A stretch of 48,232 nt of DNA from Bacillota bacterium. GTDB lineage: Bacteria > Bacillota > Clostridia > Peptostreptococcales > Anaerovoracaceae. The DNA lies in contig JAFRXM010000018.1 in assembly GCA_017443515.1 (NCBI GenBank), positions 1 through 48,232 on the forward strand. The letters run 5' to 3'. The translations under genes and the position numbers were made by a program. Positions 7,100-16,028 of the stretch are shown here, piece after piece; within the stretch, counting starts at the first letter, position 1; each line of letters starts with the position of its first letter. The notes under the pieces were generated by a model. The model had not been told where the DNA came from. It made no database searches and saw nothing but the letters and a program-made list of their open reading frames with translations.

Positions 7100-9532
7100 A
7101 TGCTAGTACCCATCAGATGGATAAAAGATTATACAGACGTTAACGTAGGCGTCCACGAATTCGTGGACAGAATGGTGCTCTCCGGGTCCAACCTGGAAAC
7201 CGTCGAGTATTTCGGCCAGGGCATCAGCGGCGTAGTTATAGGCCGCATCAAAAAGATCGAAAGGCACCCCAACGCCGACAAGCTCCTCGTCTGCCAGATA
7301 GACGTGGGCAAGGGCGCTCCGGTGCAGATAGTAACAGGCGCCGCCAACATTTTTAAGGGCGCTCTGGTTCCCGTGTGCCTGGACGGATCGCACATCCCCG
7401 GGCCGCTCCACGGACAGCCCAAAACTGAAGACGGCGTGACTATCCACAACGGACAGCTCCGCGGGGTCGATTCCTTCGGTATGCTCTGCAGCTGCTCCGA
7501 GCTGGGCTTCGATGACAAGGTCGTTCCCGTGGTCAGCAAGGACGGAATATGGATACTTCCGGACGAGTTCGAGCCGGGCCAGGACCTGGTTGAAGCCATG
7601 GGCCTGGACGACGCGGTCGTGGATTTCGAGATAACCCCCAACAGGCCGGACTGCCTGTCCATGATAGGCATGGCCCGCGAGGCTTCCGCCACCTTCGGAA
7701 CGCCGCTGCGCTACCCGGAAACTCAGTGTAAAAAGGTCGCTCCCGAAAAGAGCGAGGACTACATAAAGGTCACCATCGCGCGCCCCGACCTGTGCAAGCG
7801 CTACTGCTGCAGAGTCATCAAGGATATCAAGGTCGAGCAGAGCCCCTGGTGGCTGCAGCGCTGCCTGATGTACTCCGGCCAGCGCCCGATCAACAACATC
7901 GTTGACATCACCAATTTCGTAATGCTGGAATACGGCCAGCCCATGCACGCGTTTGACATACGCACCGTACGCGGAGCGCACATCATAGTCGATACCGCAG
8001 CTGACGGCGAGAAGTTCGCCACCCTGGACGGCACTGAGCGCACGCTCACGGGCTCCATGCTCATGATAAAGGACGCAGAAGGCTCCACAGCCATTGCCGG
8101 CATCATGGGCGGCCTTGCCTCCGAGATCGAAGCAGACACCAGCATGGTGCTTGTAGAATCCGCCAACTTCCTTGGCGATTCCGTGCGCCGCACATCCAAG
8201 GCGCTGACGCTGCGCACCGAGGCCTCCGGCAGGTTCGAGAAGGGCATAGACCCCAACCTCGCCAAGGACGCCTGCGACCGTTTCTGCTACCTGGTTGAGG
8301 CTCTTGGCGCCGGCACCGTCCTGACAGGTGACGTGGACGTATATCCCAACGTCGAAAAACCGGTAGTCCTGAACATACGCGCAAGCCGCATGAACAAGCT
8401 CATGGGCATCGAGATTCCCACGGAGCAGATGACATCCTACCTCAACGCTCTTGAGATAAAGACGGAGGTGAACGGCGACATCATAACCGTTACGCCGCCC
8501 ACGGTAAGGCAGGACCTCCTCATCGAAGAGGACTATGTGGAAGAGATCTCCCGCCTCTACGGTTACGACAAACTTCCGGTAAGGATCCCGGCCCACACCA
8601 CAGAAGCAAGGCTCACGCCGATGCAGGAGCTCAGGAACCGCACCAAGGACATACTCACAGCTCTCGGCCTCGACGAGATCCAGACCTACAGCTTCGTAAG
8701 CCCCAAGGCTTCCGACAAGGTCCGCATCCCGGAGGATTCCTACAGAAGGCAGTTCATTAAGCTCATCAACCCGCTCGGTGAAGACACCTCCGTCATGCGT
8801 ACCATGATACTGCCCAACGCCCTAGAAGTCCTCTCCACCAACTGGTCCAGGAACATTCCGGCGGCAGCGGTGTTCGAGCTTGGCAACACCTTCTTCAACA
8901 ACGGCAAAGGAGCCGACGGCCTTCCGGAAGAAAAAGACGCGCTGTGCCTGGCAGCCTACGGCGACAGGGAAGACTTCTACCTCATGAAGGGCAGAGTCGA
9001 GGAACTGCTTACTCTTATAGGTGTAAAGGGCTTTGAGTTCGTCACCGAGAGCGCTGATCCCAGCTTCCACCCGGGCCGCTGCGCAGATATACTTAAGGAC
9101 GGTGAAAAGATAGGCGTCCTCGGCCAGGTGCACCCGGAGATAGCTGAAAGCTATGGAATAGACAGGCCTGTCTACGCGGCAGAGCTCGAATTCAAGCGCA
9201 TCTCCCAGCTCGTGGACACCGAAAAGAAGTACGAGCCGCTTCCCAAGTACCCGGCGATGGTAAGGGATTTCGCCCTCGTGGTAACAGAAGCAACCAAGGC
9301 CGGCGATCTGGAAAAGACCATCAGGAACACCGCAGGCGGCCTGCTCGAGAGCGTAAAGCTCTTCGACGTGTACCGCGGAGTTCCGGTGCCCCCGGGATGC
9401 AAGAGCCTCGCGTTCTCGCTCACCTACAGGTCCAAGGACCGCACCCTCACGGACGCGGAGGTAAACGACATCAATACAAAGGTGCTTGCAGCACTTAGAG
9501 ATAGTTTCAACGCAGTTTTAAGAGAAATATAA
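7100..9532 (+). CDS. pheT: Phenylalanyl-tRNA synthetase beta subunit
   Basis: An 810-residue subunit of full family length. In order: N-terminal region, tRNA-binding (EMAP/OB-fold) domain around residues 40-150 (IGRIKKIERHPNADKLLVCQ), the B3/B4 editing domain (PNRPDCLSMIGMARE), the B5 domain, a degenerate class II core, and the C-terminal FDX-ACB anticodon-binding domain (KYPAMVRDFALVV through LAFSLTYRSKDRTLTDAEV). It binds tRNA-Phe and removes mischarged Tyr. AAGGAGG lies 8-9 nt before ATG 7100. It forms one unit with pheS upstream and zapA-mutS2 downstream, an order seen in many Firmicutes. Confidence 0.97.
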   Translation: MLVPIRWIKDYTDVNVGVHEFVDRMVLSGSNLETVEYFGQGISGVVIGRIKKIERHPNADKLLVCQIDVGKGAPVQIVTGAANIFKGALVPVCLDGSHIPGPLHGQPKTEDGVTIHNGQLRGVDSFGMLCSCSELGFDDKVVPVVSKDGIWILPDEFEPGQDLVEAMGLDDAVVDFEITPNRPDCLSMIGMAREASATFGTPLRYPETQCKKVAPEKSEDYIKVTIARPDLCKRYCCRVIKDIKVEQSPWWLQRCLMYSGQRPINNIVDITNFVMLEYGQPMHAFDIRTVRGAHIIVDTAADGEKFATLDGTERTLTGSMLMIKDAEGSTAIAGIMGGLASEIEADTSMVLVESANFLGDSVRRTSKALTLRTEASGRFEKGIDPNLAKDACDRFCYLVEALGAGTVLTGDVDVYPNVEKPVVLNIRASRMNKLMGIEIPTEQMTSYLNALEIKTEVNGDIITVTPPTVRQDLLIEEDYVEEISRLYGYDKLPVRIPAHTTEARLTPMQELRNRTKDILTALGLDEIQTYSFVSPKASDKVRIPEDSYRRQFIKLINPLGEDTSVMRTMILPNALEVLSTNWSRNIPAAAVFELGNTFFNNGKGADGLPEEKDALCLAAYGDREDFYLMKGRVEELLTLIGVKGFEFVTESADPSFHPGRCADILKDGEKIGVLGQVHPEIAESYGIDRPVYAAELEFKRISQLVDTEKKYEPLPKYPAMVRDFALVVTEATKAGDLEKTIRNTAGGLLESVKLFDVYRGVPVPPGCKSLAFSLTYRSKDRTLTDAEVNDINTKVLAALRDSFNAVLREI

Positions 9533-9542
9533 AGGAGTCATC

Positions 9543-10163
9543 ATGGGTCAGAACAACAAAGTCACAGTCCTGGTGTTCGGTCAGGAATACACTCTCTCAG
9601 GCGATATGCCCAGGGATTATGTGCTCAAGCTGGCAGATAAGGTAGACGCTAAGATGAGGGAGCTGGACGGAGGTTCCGGCGCTCAGCCGATGTCGGCTCT
9701 TGCGGTGCTTTCCGCCATGCTGATCGCAGACGAGTATTACACCCTCGACAACGATGTCAACGGTCTTCTGGAGCAGAACCAGAAGCTCTCCGAGAACGCC
9801 CAGAGCTACGAGCGCATGTGGGAGGAGCTGAAAGCCAACTACGCTTCCTACAAGGAAGAGGTAGCCAGCATGACAGCCAACCGCGAGACTCTCCAGCGCT
9901 ACATCGCCGAGAAGGATCAGAAGATCTCATCGCTTTCCGGCGAACTTGAAGAGGAAAAGCGCGCCAACGAAGATCTGCGCGCCAAAGTTGAAGAGCTTCT
10001 CGCCAGAGTCCAGAAGAGCGACAACGCGCCTCTGGAAGCGCAGAAGAAGATCGAAGAGCTCGAGACCCGCTGCAGGGATATCGAGAGCAGCTTCTTCGAC
10101 ATCCAGATGGAGAACATCCACCTGAAGAACGACCTGGAGGCTTACAGGAACGGTTCAAGATAG
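9543..10163 (+). CDS. zapA: Cell division protein ZapA with long C-terminal coiled coil
   Basis: A 206-residue protein. The first 80 residues match the ZapA fold (VTVLVFGQEYTLSGDMPRDY, then the ADKVDAKMREL helix and SALAVLSAMLIADEYY). ZapA binds FtsZ and bundles its filaments at the ring. Residues about 85-200 are a long charged coiled coil (EELKANYASYKEEV, EELLARVQKS, DIESSFFDIQMENIHLKNDLE), about twice the length of the E. coli protein, as in several Clostridia. AAAGGAG lies 6 nt before ATG 9543. The position between pheT and mutS2 is the usual Firmicute location. Confidence 0.88.
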   Translation: MGQNNKVTVLVFGQEYTLSGDMPRDYVLKLADKVDAKMRELDGGSGAQPMSALAVLSAMLIADEYYTLDNDVNGLLEQNQKLSENAQSYERMWEELKANYASYKEEVASMTANRETLQRYIAEKDQKISSLSGELEEEKRANEDLRAKVEELLARVQKSDNAPLEAQKKIEELETRCRDIESSFFDIQMENIHLKNDLEAYRNGSR

Positions 10164-10191
10164 CCCCTGTGTCTCCGGATAAGGAAGAAAC

Positions 10192-12555
10192 ATGGACAGC
10201 AAGGCCATACGTGTTTTAGAGTACAACAAAATAATCGAAAAGCTGGCAGCGGAATGCTGCAGCAGGCTCACCGCAAAAGGGGCTTCGGAGCTTCTTCCGG
10301 ACACCGATCCGCTGAAGATCAAAGAAGCCCTTGCGGACACCGCGGAGGCGGTCACTGTCCTCATGAAGAAGGGCACGCCGCCTCTTGGCAATTTCTACGA
10401 TATAGCAGGGCTCGCGCACCTGGCTGCAAGAGGCGGGGCTTTGACCTGCAAACAGCTGCTGGAGGTGTCGTACAACCTCAATGCGGCAAGCCGCACGCAC
10501 GCATACCTTTCATCGGATCTGCCGGAGCTTCCCCGCATAGACGGGCTCGTTTCGGCTATATCTGTCTTAAAGGATCTTGAAGCTGAGATCACCCGCTGCA
10601 TCATCTCGGAGGACGAGGTGAGCGACTCCGCGTCCCCGGAGCTAAGGCGCCTGCGCAAGGCGATACTCCGCCAGAATGAATCCATACGCATCAAGATACA
10701 GCAGATCGTAGGCTCTTCGGAGAACAAGCTTTTCCTGCAGGACGCCATAGTTACGCTGCGCCAGGGAAGGTACGTCATACCGGTAAAGCTTGAACATAAA
10801 AGCAAGCTGGCCGGCATAGTGCACGACCAGTCCGCTTCCGGCGCCACGCTCTTCGTGGAGCCCCAGGCCATAGTGAACATGAACAACGAGCTGAGGGAGC
10901 TGGAGCTTGCGGAGCAGCAGGAAGTGCTGCGAATACTTCGCGAGCTTTCAGGCAGAGTAGGGCTTTCGGAGCTTCAGATCAAGGCCAACCAGGAGATACT
11001 CACCAAGCTGGATCTCATGTTTGCCAAAGGCCGCCTGGCCTGCAACATGAACGCCTCGCAGCCCGTCATCAACACCCAGGGCATAGTTGAGCTCAAAAAA
11101 GCCCGCCACCCGCTTATAGACCCCAAAAAGGTGGTCCCTATAAACGTGGGCGTGGGCGACGGCTACAGCACTCTGGTGATAACCGGCCCCAATACCGGCG
11201 GAAAGACGGTCACGCTCAAGACGGTGGGTCTTCTGCAGCTCATGGCGCAGTCGGGGCTCTTCATACCGGCGGCTGACGGTTCCAGGACCGCGGTCTTCAG
11301 GGACATCTTCGCGGACATCGGCGACGAACAGAGCATAGAGCAGAGCCTTTCCACCTTCAGCTCGCACATGACGAATATCGTCAAGATCACGAAGGAATGC
11401 GGGCGCGACACTCTGGTGCTGGCGGACGAGCTCGGCGCGGGCACGGACCCCACGGAGGGTGCCGCTCTGGCCATCTCGGTCTTAAACCACCTCTATAACA
11501 AGGGTGCAAGGACCATAGCCACCACGCACTACACTGAGCTCAAGAAGTTCGCCATAACCACAAAGGGCGTTCAGAACGCCTCAATGGAGTTTGACGTAGA
11601 GACCCTTTCGCCCACGTACAGGCTCATAATAGGCGTGCCGGGCAAGTCCAACGCCTTTGAGATATCGCAAAAGCTGGGCCTCGCCCCGAAGATCATAGAG
11701 CATGCGAAGCGCTTCGTGGAGGAAGGTGACGCAGCCTTCGAGGACGTCATCTCGTCCATAGAGGAGAGCCGCAAAAAGATAGAAGAGGACGAAAGGCGTA
11801 CCGCAGCGCTGCGTGCGGAGCTTGAAAAGCAGAAAGAGCGCATGGACAGCCAGGAATCCAAGCTCAAAGCCCAGAAGGAAAAGTACCTGGAGGAGGCCCG
11901 CGAGGAAGCCCGCCTTATAGTGGACGAGGCCCGCGAGAATATAGCCCAGGTGCAGAAGAGCATAGAGGACGCCGCGGCGGCAGCCGACGTGCGAAGAGCC
12001 ATGGACGAAGGCCGCAGGCGCCTTACCGAAAAGCGCAAGGACTACGCCGCAAAGGCTGAGGAAATAGTTAACTACGAGCAGCCGCAGGCAAAGGACATTA
12101 AGCCCGGAATACGGGTCAACGTGCTGTCGGTAGGCCAGAAGGGCACCGTGCTGGACGCTCCGGACGAGAAAGGCGACATGCAGGTGCAGGTCGGTGCTCT
12201 TAAGCTCAAGGTCAATATCTCCGGCATCACCCTGGTAAAGGAGAATGTCACCGAAAAGCAGAGGGAAAAGGTAAAGTACTCAAGGCTCACCAACGCCAAA
12301 TCCCTCAGCGTTCCGATGTCCATAAACGTGGTGGGACAGAGCCTCGCCGACGCTGAGATAGAAGTTAGCAAATATATAGACGACGCCTTCCTCGCCAACC
12401 TGGAGACCGTTTCCATAATCCATGGCCGCGGCGCCGGGATCTTAAGGGAAGGCATAGGCAGGCTCCTCAAAAAAGACAAGCGCGTGGCGTCCATCCGCAA
12501 AGGCTCCATGGGAGAAGGCGGAGACGGCGTCACGATCGTAACACTGAAAAGGTAA
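10192..12555 (+). CDS. mutS2: MutS2 endonuclease / ribosome-rescue ATPase
   Basis: A 787-residue protein of normal MutS2 length. It lacks the mismatch-recognition domain of MutS. It has the clamp/core helices (about 1-310), the ABC-type ATPase with Walker A GPNTGGKT (about residue 332), the Walker B region LVLADELGAGTDP and the following TTHYTELKKFA. A long charged coiled coil comes next (about 510-620), a KOW-like segment (IRVNVLSVGQKGTVLD), and a C-terminal Smr domain with the IIHGRGAGILREGI signature. MutS2 was linked to suppressing recombination and, more recently in Bacillus, to splitting collided ribosomes. AAGGAAG precedes ATG 10192. Confidence 0.95.
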   Translation: MDSKAIRVLEYNKIIEKLAAECCSRLTAKGASELLPDTDPLKIKEALADTAEAVTVLMKKGTPPLGNFYDIAGLAHLAARGGALTCKQLLEVSYNLNAASRTHAYLSSDLPELPRIDGLVSAISVLKDLEAEITRCIISEDEVSDSASPELRRLRKAILRQNESIRIKIQQIVGSSENKLFLQDAIVTLRQGRYVIPVKLEHKSKLAGIVHDQSASGATLFVEPQAIVNMNNELRELELAEQQEVLRILRELSGRVGLSELQIKANQEILTKLDLMFAKGRLACNMNASQPVINTQGIVELKKARHPLIDPKKVVPINVGVGDGYSTLVITGPNTGGKTVTLKTVGLLQLMAQSGLFIPAADGSRTAVFRDIFADIGDEQSIEQSLSTFSSHMTNIVKITKECGRDTLVLADELGAGTDPTEGAALAISVLNHLYNKGARTIATTHYTELKKFAITTKGVQNASMEFDVETLSPTYRLIIGVPGKSNAFEISQKLGLAPKIIEHAKRFVEEGDAAFEDVISSIEESRKKIEEDERRTAALRAELEKQKERMDSQESKLKAQKEKYLEEAREEARLIVDEARENIAQVQKSIEDAAAAADVRRAMDEGRRRLTEKRKDYAAKAEEIVNYEQPQAKDIKPGIRVNVLSVGQKGTVLDAPDEKGDMQVQVGALKLKVNISGITLVKENVTEKQREKVKYSRLTNAKSLSVPMSINVVGQSLADAEIEVSKYIDDAFLANLETVSIIHGRGAGILREGIGRLLKKDKRVASIRKGSMGEGGDGVTIVTLKR

Positions 12556-12564
12556 AACAAAAGA

Positions 12565-12588
12565 TGACAGGGGGACGGTTCTCTGTCA
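12565..12588. repeat. REP-like short palindromic repeat, copy 1
   Basis: 6-bp arms TGACAG and CTGTCA flank the core GGGGACGGTTCT. It sits in the 52-nt gap between mutS2 and argS. Identical units occur at 29818 and 29853, and a variant with a different stem at 41632. Confidence 0.8.
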
Positions 12589-12607
12589 CATTACAGCAGG
12601 TGGAATA

Positions 12608-14383
12608 ATGATCGATTTTAAACAGGAAATTGCAAAGATACTCGCGCAGCACGTGCAGGGCCTTACAGCAGAAGAGATAGCGCCCCTCGTGGAGGTCCCC
12701 GCGGACAAGTCACACGGCGACTACGCTTTCCCATGTTTCAGGCTCGCCAAGACCATGCGCAAAGCGCCGCAGCTTATAGCTTCAGAGCTCGCGGCTGCCA
12801 TAGGCGGCGCAGAGCTCTTCGAAAAGGTAGAGCCGGTCAACGCCTTCGTAAACATGTTCATAAACAAGGAGTTCTTCGTAAGATCGACTCTTACAGAGGT
12901 CTTCTCGAAGGGCAGCTTCTTCGGCTCAACGGATCTTGGCGTCGGGAAAAAGGTCATAGTGGAATTCAGCTCGCCAAACATCGCTAAGCCTTTCCACATA
13001 GGCCACATACGCACCACTGTAATAGGTAATTCCCTGTACAAGATCTTCGATTTTCTGGGCTACGACGTGGTCCGCATCAACCACCTGGGCGATTACGGCA
13101 CGCAGTTCGGAAAGATGATAGTGGCCTACAGGCACTGGGGCAGCAAGGAAGAGGTGGAGGCGGAGCCCATAAAGACCCTCCTCGCTTACTACGTGCGCTT
13201 CCACGAGGAGGCCGAAAAGGATCCTTCTCTTGAAGAAGAGGCAAGGCTCGCGTTTGCGGCTCTGGAGCGCGGCGACGAGGCTGAAACGGCCCTCTGGCAG
13301 TGGATAAGGGACGAGAGCCTAAAGGAGTTCAACCGCGTCTACCGCATGATGGATATAGATTTCGACTCCTGGGCAGGCGAATCATTCTACTCGGACAAGA
13401 TGCCCGCGGTCATAGAAGAGCTCAGGGAAAAGGGCCTTCTTGTGGAGTCCCGCGGAGCTCAGATCGTGGATCTTGAGCCTTACGGCCTCACTCCGGCCAT
13501 CATAACCAAGAGCGACGGCACGTCGATATACCTCACAAGGGATCTGGCTGCCGCAATATACCGCAAGAAGACCTATGATTTCAACAAATGCATATACGTC
13601 GTGGCCAGCCAGCAGGATCTGCACTTCAAGCAGCTGTTCAAGGTGCTTGAACTCATGGGCTACGGCTGGGCAAAGGACTGCATACACGTCAATTTCGGCA
13701 TGGTGAGCCTCCCCGAGGGCACGCTGTCCACAAGAAAGGGCAGGGTCGTGTTCCTTGAGGACGTGCTCAACACAGCCGTGGAAAAGACCCGCGACATAGT
13801 GCTCGAAAAGGGCGTCAATGCAGAGCTCATAGAGGAGACCGCGAAGACCGTCGGAATAGGTGCTGTGATGTTCAACGAGCTTTCCGCAAGCCGCATAAAG
13901 GACTACACCTTCGACTGGGACGAGGTCCTTAACTTCGACGGCGAGACCGGCCCCTATGTGCAGTACACCCATGCGCGCTGCGCTTCGGTGCTTCGCAACG
14001 CAGAAGAAAAGTACGGCAGCCTTGCGGAGGACGAAGTGGACGATTCCGGAGCTTTCCGCTGCGGCGTATCCAAGGTCATAGCAAGGGCGCTGGAAAAGGC
14101 CGATCTTTCGACTCTTACCGGTCCCGCGGCCTACGATCTTGTAAAGGAGCTGTACGAGTTCCCGGCAGTCGTCATCGAAGCCGCGGCCAAGTACGAGCCT
14201 TCCGTTATAACCCGCCACATAGTCGATATCGCGCAGAGCTTCAACAAGTTCTACCACGACGAGCACATAATCGTGGATGATGAGGCGGAGCGCCGCGCCA
14301 AACTGATGCTCACCGCCGCTGCCAAGCAGGCAATAAAGAACGGCCTGGGGCTGCTTGGAATCAAAGCCCCGGAGCGCATGTAA
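12608..14383 (+). CDS. argS: Arginyl-tRNA synthetase
   Basis: A 591-residue class I synthetase. The N-terminal Add1 domain covers about residues 1-110. The catalytic domain opens with VEFSSPNIAKPFHIGHIRTT, which carries the HIGH motif and the ArgRS SPN signature. The segment GTLSTRKG lies where KMSKS stands in other class I enzymes; ArgRS often has a degenerate form. The C-terminal all-helical DALR anticodon domain ends with the FNKFYHDEHI segment. It attaches Arg to tRNA-Arg in the cytoplasm. A GGTGG-like ribosome site lies just before ATG 12608. It is probably in the same operon as mutS2, with a REP-like repeat between them. Confidence 0.96.
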   Translation: MIDFKQEIAKILAQHVQGLTAEEIAPLVEVPADKSHGDYAFPCFRLAKTMRKAPQLIASELAAAIGGAELFEKVEPVNAFVNMFINKEFFVRSTLTEVFSKGSFFGSTDLGVGKKVIVEFSSPNIAKPFHIGHIRTTVIGNSLYKIFDFLGYDVVRINHLGDYGTQFGKMIVAYRHWGSKEEVEAEPIKTLLAYYVRFHEEAEKDPSLEEEARLAFAALERGDEAETALWQWIRDESLKEFNRVYRMMDIDFDSWAGESFYSDKMPAVIEELREKGLLVESRGAQIVDLEPYGLTPAIITKSDGTSIYLTRDLAAAIYRKKTYDFNKCIYVVASQQDLHFKQLFKVLELMGYGWAKDCIHVNFGMVSLPEGTLSTRKGRVVFLEDVLNTAVEKTRDIVLEKGVNAELIEETAKTVGIGAVMFNELSASRIKDYTFDWDEVLNFDGETGPYVQYTHARCASVLRNAEEKYGSLAEDEVDDSGAFRCGVSKVIARALEKADLSTLTGPAAYDLVKELYEFPAVVIEAAAKYEPSVITRHIVDIAQSFNKFYHDEHIIVDDEAERRAKLMLTAAAKQAIKNGLGLLGIKAPERM

Positions 14384-14392
14384 AGGAAGTTT

Positions 14393-15409
14393 ATGATCCC
14401 TATCTTCAAGAGCAGAAAAGACAGACTCCATCCTTACTTCGGCAACCAACTGAAGAACTTCGTGTTCACGGAGCTTTCAGCGGAGTTTTTGGGCGCGGCA
14501 GGCCTCGGTTTCATGGAAGGCGTGCCTGTTCCCATACACGCAGACGACCTTAAGGCGTTTGCTGCGCACGGGCTGTCAACCACGAAGATCGCAGACAACA
14601 TAGCCATAGTCCTTGGAAGCGACACACAGTTCAGGTACGCAGACAAGTACCTGCAGTTCCTCAACCGCCTGTTCGACGACAAGCTGGTGGAGGTGTTCGC
14701 CTCAAAGGCCGGCGAGGCGCTTAAGATAGGGGATTACAGGAAAGGCCTGGCGTATCTTCGGGCCGGAATGCTGTTCCGCCAGGATTCGCAGACCGCGATG
14801 TTTGCCTACGCCAGCGGCTGCCGTTACTGGTATCTGCAGCTGGAGGGTTCCGAAGAGGACCAGGAACTGATAAAGATACTCAAATCCGAGGCTCACGAGT
14901 ATTTCGAGCACTGCACGGACGCATACCCGGAGTTTGCGAAGGCCTGGTACTTCCTGGGCTACGACTACGTCAACCAGGGTCAGTACCAGCGCGCTCAGAT
15001 CGCCTGGAGGCACTATCTTGATGCGGTTGAGAAAATGCCGCAAACTCCTGAAGATCCCGAGAATATCAAGGAGATCCAGGACCGCATAGCCGAGCTTAAA
15101 GACCCCATAAAAATTGAAAAAGCCGTCGCGCTCCTGAATGCCGGCCAGACCATAGACGCGCTGCGCATACTGGAGCCTTATTCGCAGACCGGCTACAGCA
15201 AATGGTGGCCTCTTCACATGTATCTCGCGCAGGCGTACAGGGAGCTTGGCTACAATACCGAAGCAATAGAAGGCTATCAGAAAGTGCTGCAGCTTTCGCC
15301 GTCCAATGTGGACGCAATGGACGCCCTCGCTGAGCTCTACGCGGCAGCAGGCGAGGCGGAAAAGTCTGAAAAATACAGAAACAAGGCGAGTCTGCTGAGA
15401 AAACAATAA
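14393..15409 (+). CDS. Tetratricopeptide-repeat protein of unknown role
   Basis: A 338-residue protein with no signal peptide or membrane segment. Residues 1-100 show no motif I recognise. TPR-like helical pairs follow: AGEALKIGDYRKGLAYLRAG, FAKAWYFLGYDYVNQGQYQR, VALLNAGQTIDALRILEPYS, MYLAQAYRELGYNTEAIEGY and MDALAELYAAAGEAEKSEKY. Such repeats bind proteins or peptides, but the partner is unknown. AAAGGAAG precedes ATG 14393, 9 nt after the argS stop, so it is in the argS transcript. The plain statement is: TPR scaffold, function unknown. Confidence 0.8.
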   Translation: MIPIFKSRKDRLHPYFGNQLKNFVFTELSAEFLGAAGLGFMEGVPVPIHADDLKAFAAHGLSTTKIADNIAIVLGSDTQFRYADKYLQFLNRLFDDKLVEVFASKAGEALKIGDYRKGLAYLRAGMLFRQDSQTAMFAYASGCRYWYLQLEGSEEDQELIKILKSEAHEYFEHCTDAYPEFAKAWYFLGYDYVNQGQYQRAQIAWRHYLDAVEKMPQTPEDPENIKEIQDRIAELKDPIKIEKAVALLNAGQTIDALRILEPYSQTGYSKWWPLHMYLAQAYRELGYNTEAIEGYQKVLQLSPSNVDAMDALAELYAAAGEAEKSEKYRNKASLLRKQ

Positions 15410-15444
15410 CGCAGCTGCCAGGGCGAAAAAAGCCAATTTTCCTG

Positions 15445-15473
15445 TTGACAACTGCAGGGCCTCGCAGTATAAT
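15445..15473 (+). promoter_or_regulatory. Consensus promoter of the tRNA operon
   Basis: TTGACA (15445-15450), a 17-nt spacer and TATAAT (15468-15473): a perfect sigma-A consensus, as expected for stable RNA. Transcription would start about 20 nt before tRNA-Asn. Confidence 0.92.
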
Positions 15474-15500
15474 AACAAAGTCGTTGAAAACGATGCCTAT

Positions 15501-15575
15501 TCCGGAGTAGCTCAATGGCGGAGCACTCGGCTGTTAACCGATAGGCTGTCGGTTCGAGTCCGACCTCCGGAGCCA
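15501..15575 (+). tRNA. tRNA-Asn (GTT)
   Basis: The acceptor arms TCCGGAG and CTCCGGA pair perfectly. D arm GCTC/GAGC, anticodon loop CTGTTAA with anticodon GTT, T loop TTCGAGT with GTCGG/CCGAC arms, discriminator G and encoded CCA. The pair at the base of the anticodon stem is a C-T mismatch. Confidence 0.95.
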
Positions 15576-15633
15576 TTACTCAGGCGGAGCCATGTGCCCC
15601 GCCTGAGCAAACAAGAAACTGTTCGGGAGCCTG

Positions 15634-15719
15634 CCGGGATGGCGGAATTGGCAGACGCAGGGGACTTAAAATCCCCCGGTAGCAATATCGTACCGGTTCG
15701 ACCCCGGTTCTCGGCACCA
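15634..15719 (+). tRNA. tRNA-Leu (TAA)
   Basis: Acceptor GCCGGGA pairs with TCTCGGC with one G-T wobble. Anticodon loop CTTAAAA gives anticodon TAA. A long variable arm follows (class II tRNA), then the T arm ACCGG/CCGGT with TTCGACC, discriminator A and encoded CCA. Confidence 0.95.
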
Positions 15720-15727
15720 AATTTCAT

Positions 15728-15803
<76 letters not shown>

Positions 15804-15812
15804 CAGGAACGA

Positions 15813-15838
15813 AAACGAAGCCTCGTGCTTCGTTTTTC
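15813..15838 (+). terminator. Terminator after the tRNA operon
   Basis: AAACGAAG (15813-15820) pairs with CTTCGTTT (15828-15835) around a 7-nt loop, followed by a T run. Confidence 0.85.
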
Positions 15839-15847
15839 GTTTACAAA

Positions 15848-15955
15848 CTGTTATAACAGATCTGATATAAGGCTATCACAGTATTTGGATTAAAAACCGC
15901 CGTTTTTTCATGTATTTTGCCTGTAGGCCGTATTCTGATTAGGAATCGGCTTTTT
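15848..15955 (+). promoter_or_regulatory. Leader region of the TRAP operon: palindromes and a terminator-like hairpin
   Basis: A perfect palindrome CTGTTATAACAG (15848-15859) and the imperfect TGATA/TATCA pair (15863-15878) look like operators. At 15927-15950 GCCG-ATTC pairs with GAAT-CGGC (one bulged T) and runs into TTTTT, which is the form of an intrinsic terminator. No clear -35/-10 pair is seen, so whether this is an attenuator, the end of a short RNA, or a back-up stop for the tRNA operon is open. No ORF is supported here. Confidence 0.45.
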
Positions 15956-16028
15956 AATTTGTTATTCTATTATCAATAGGAATGCAGTATCGTTCCGTAT
16001 TTGTTTTCTTGTATTAAAGGAGGAAATC

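Noticed and set aside
7103-8596. A 497-codon open frame on the minus strand
   Set aside because: It is the antisense shadow of pheT, whose family domains are complete on the plus strand; the antisense translation has no recognisable motif and no ribosome site.
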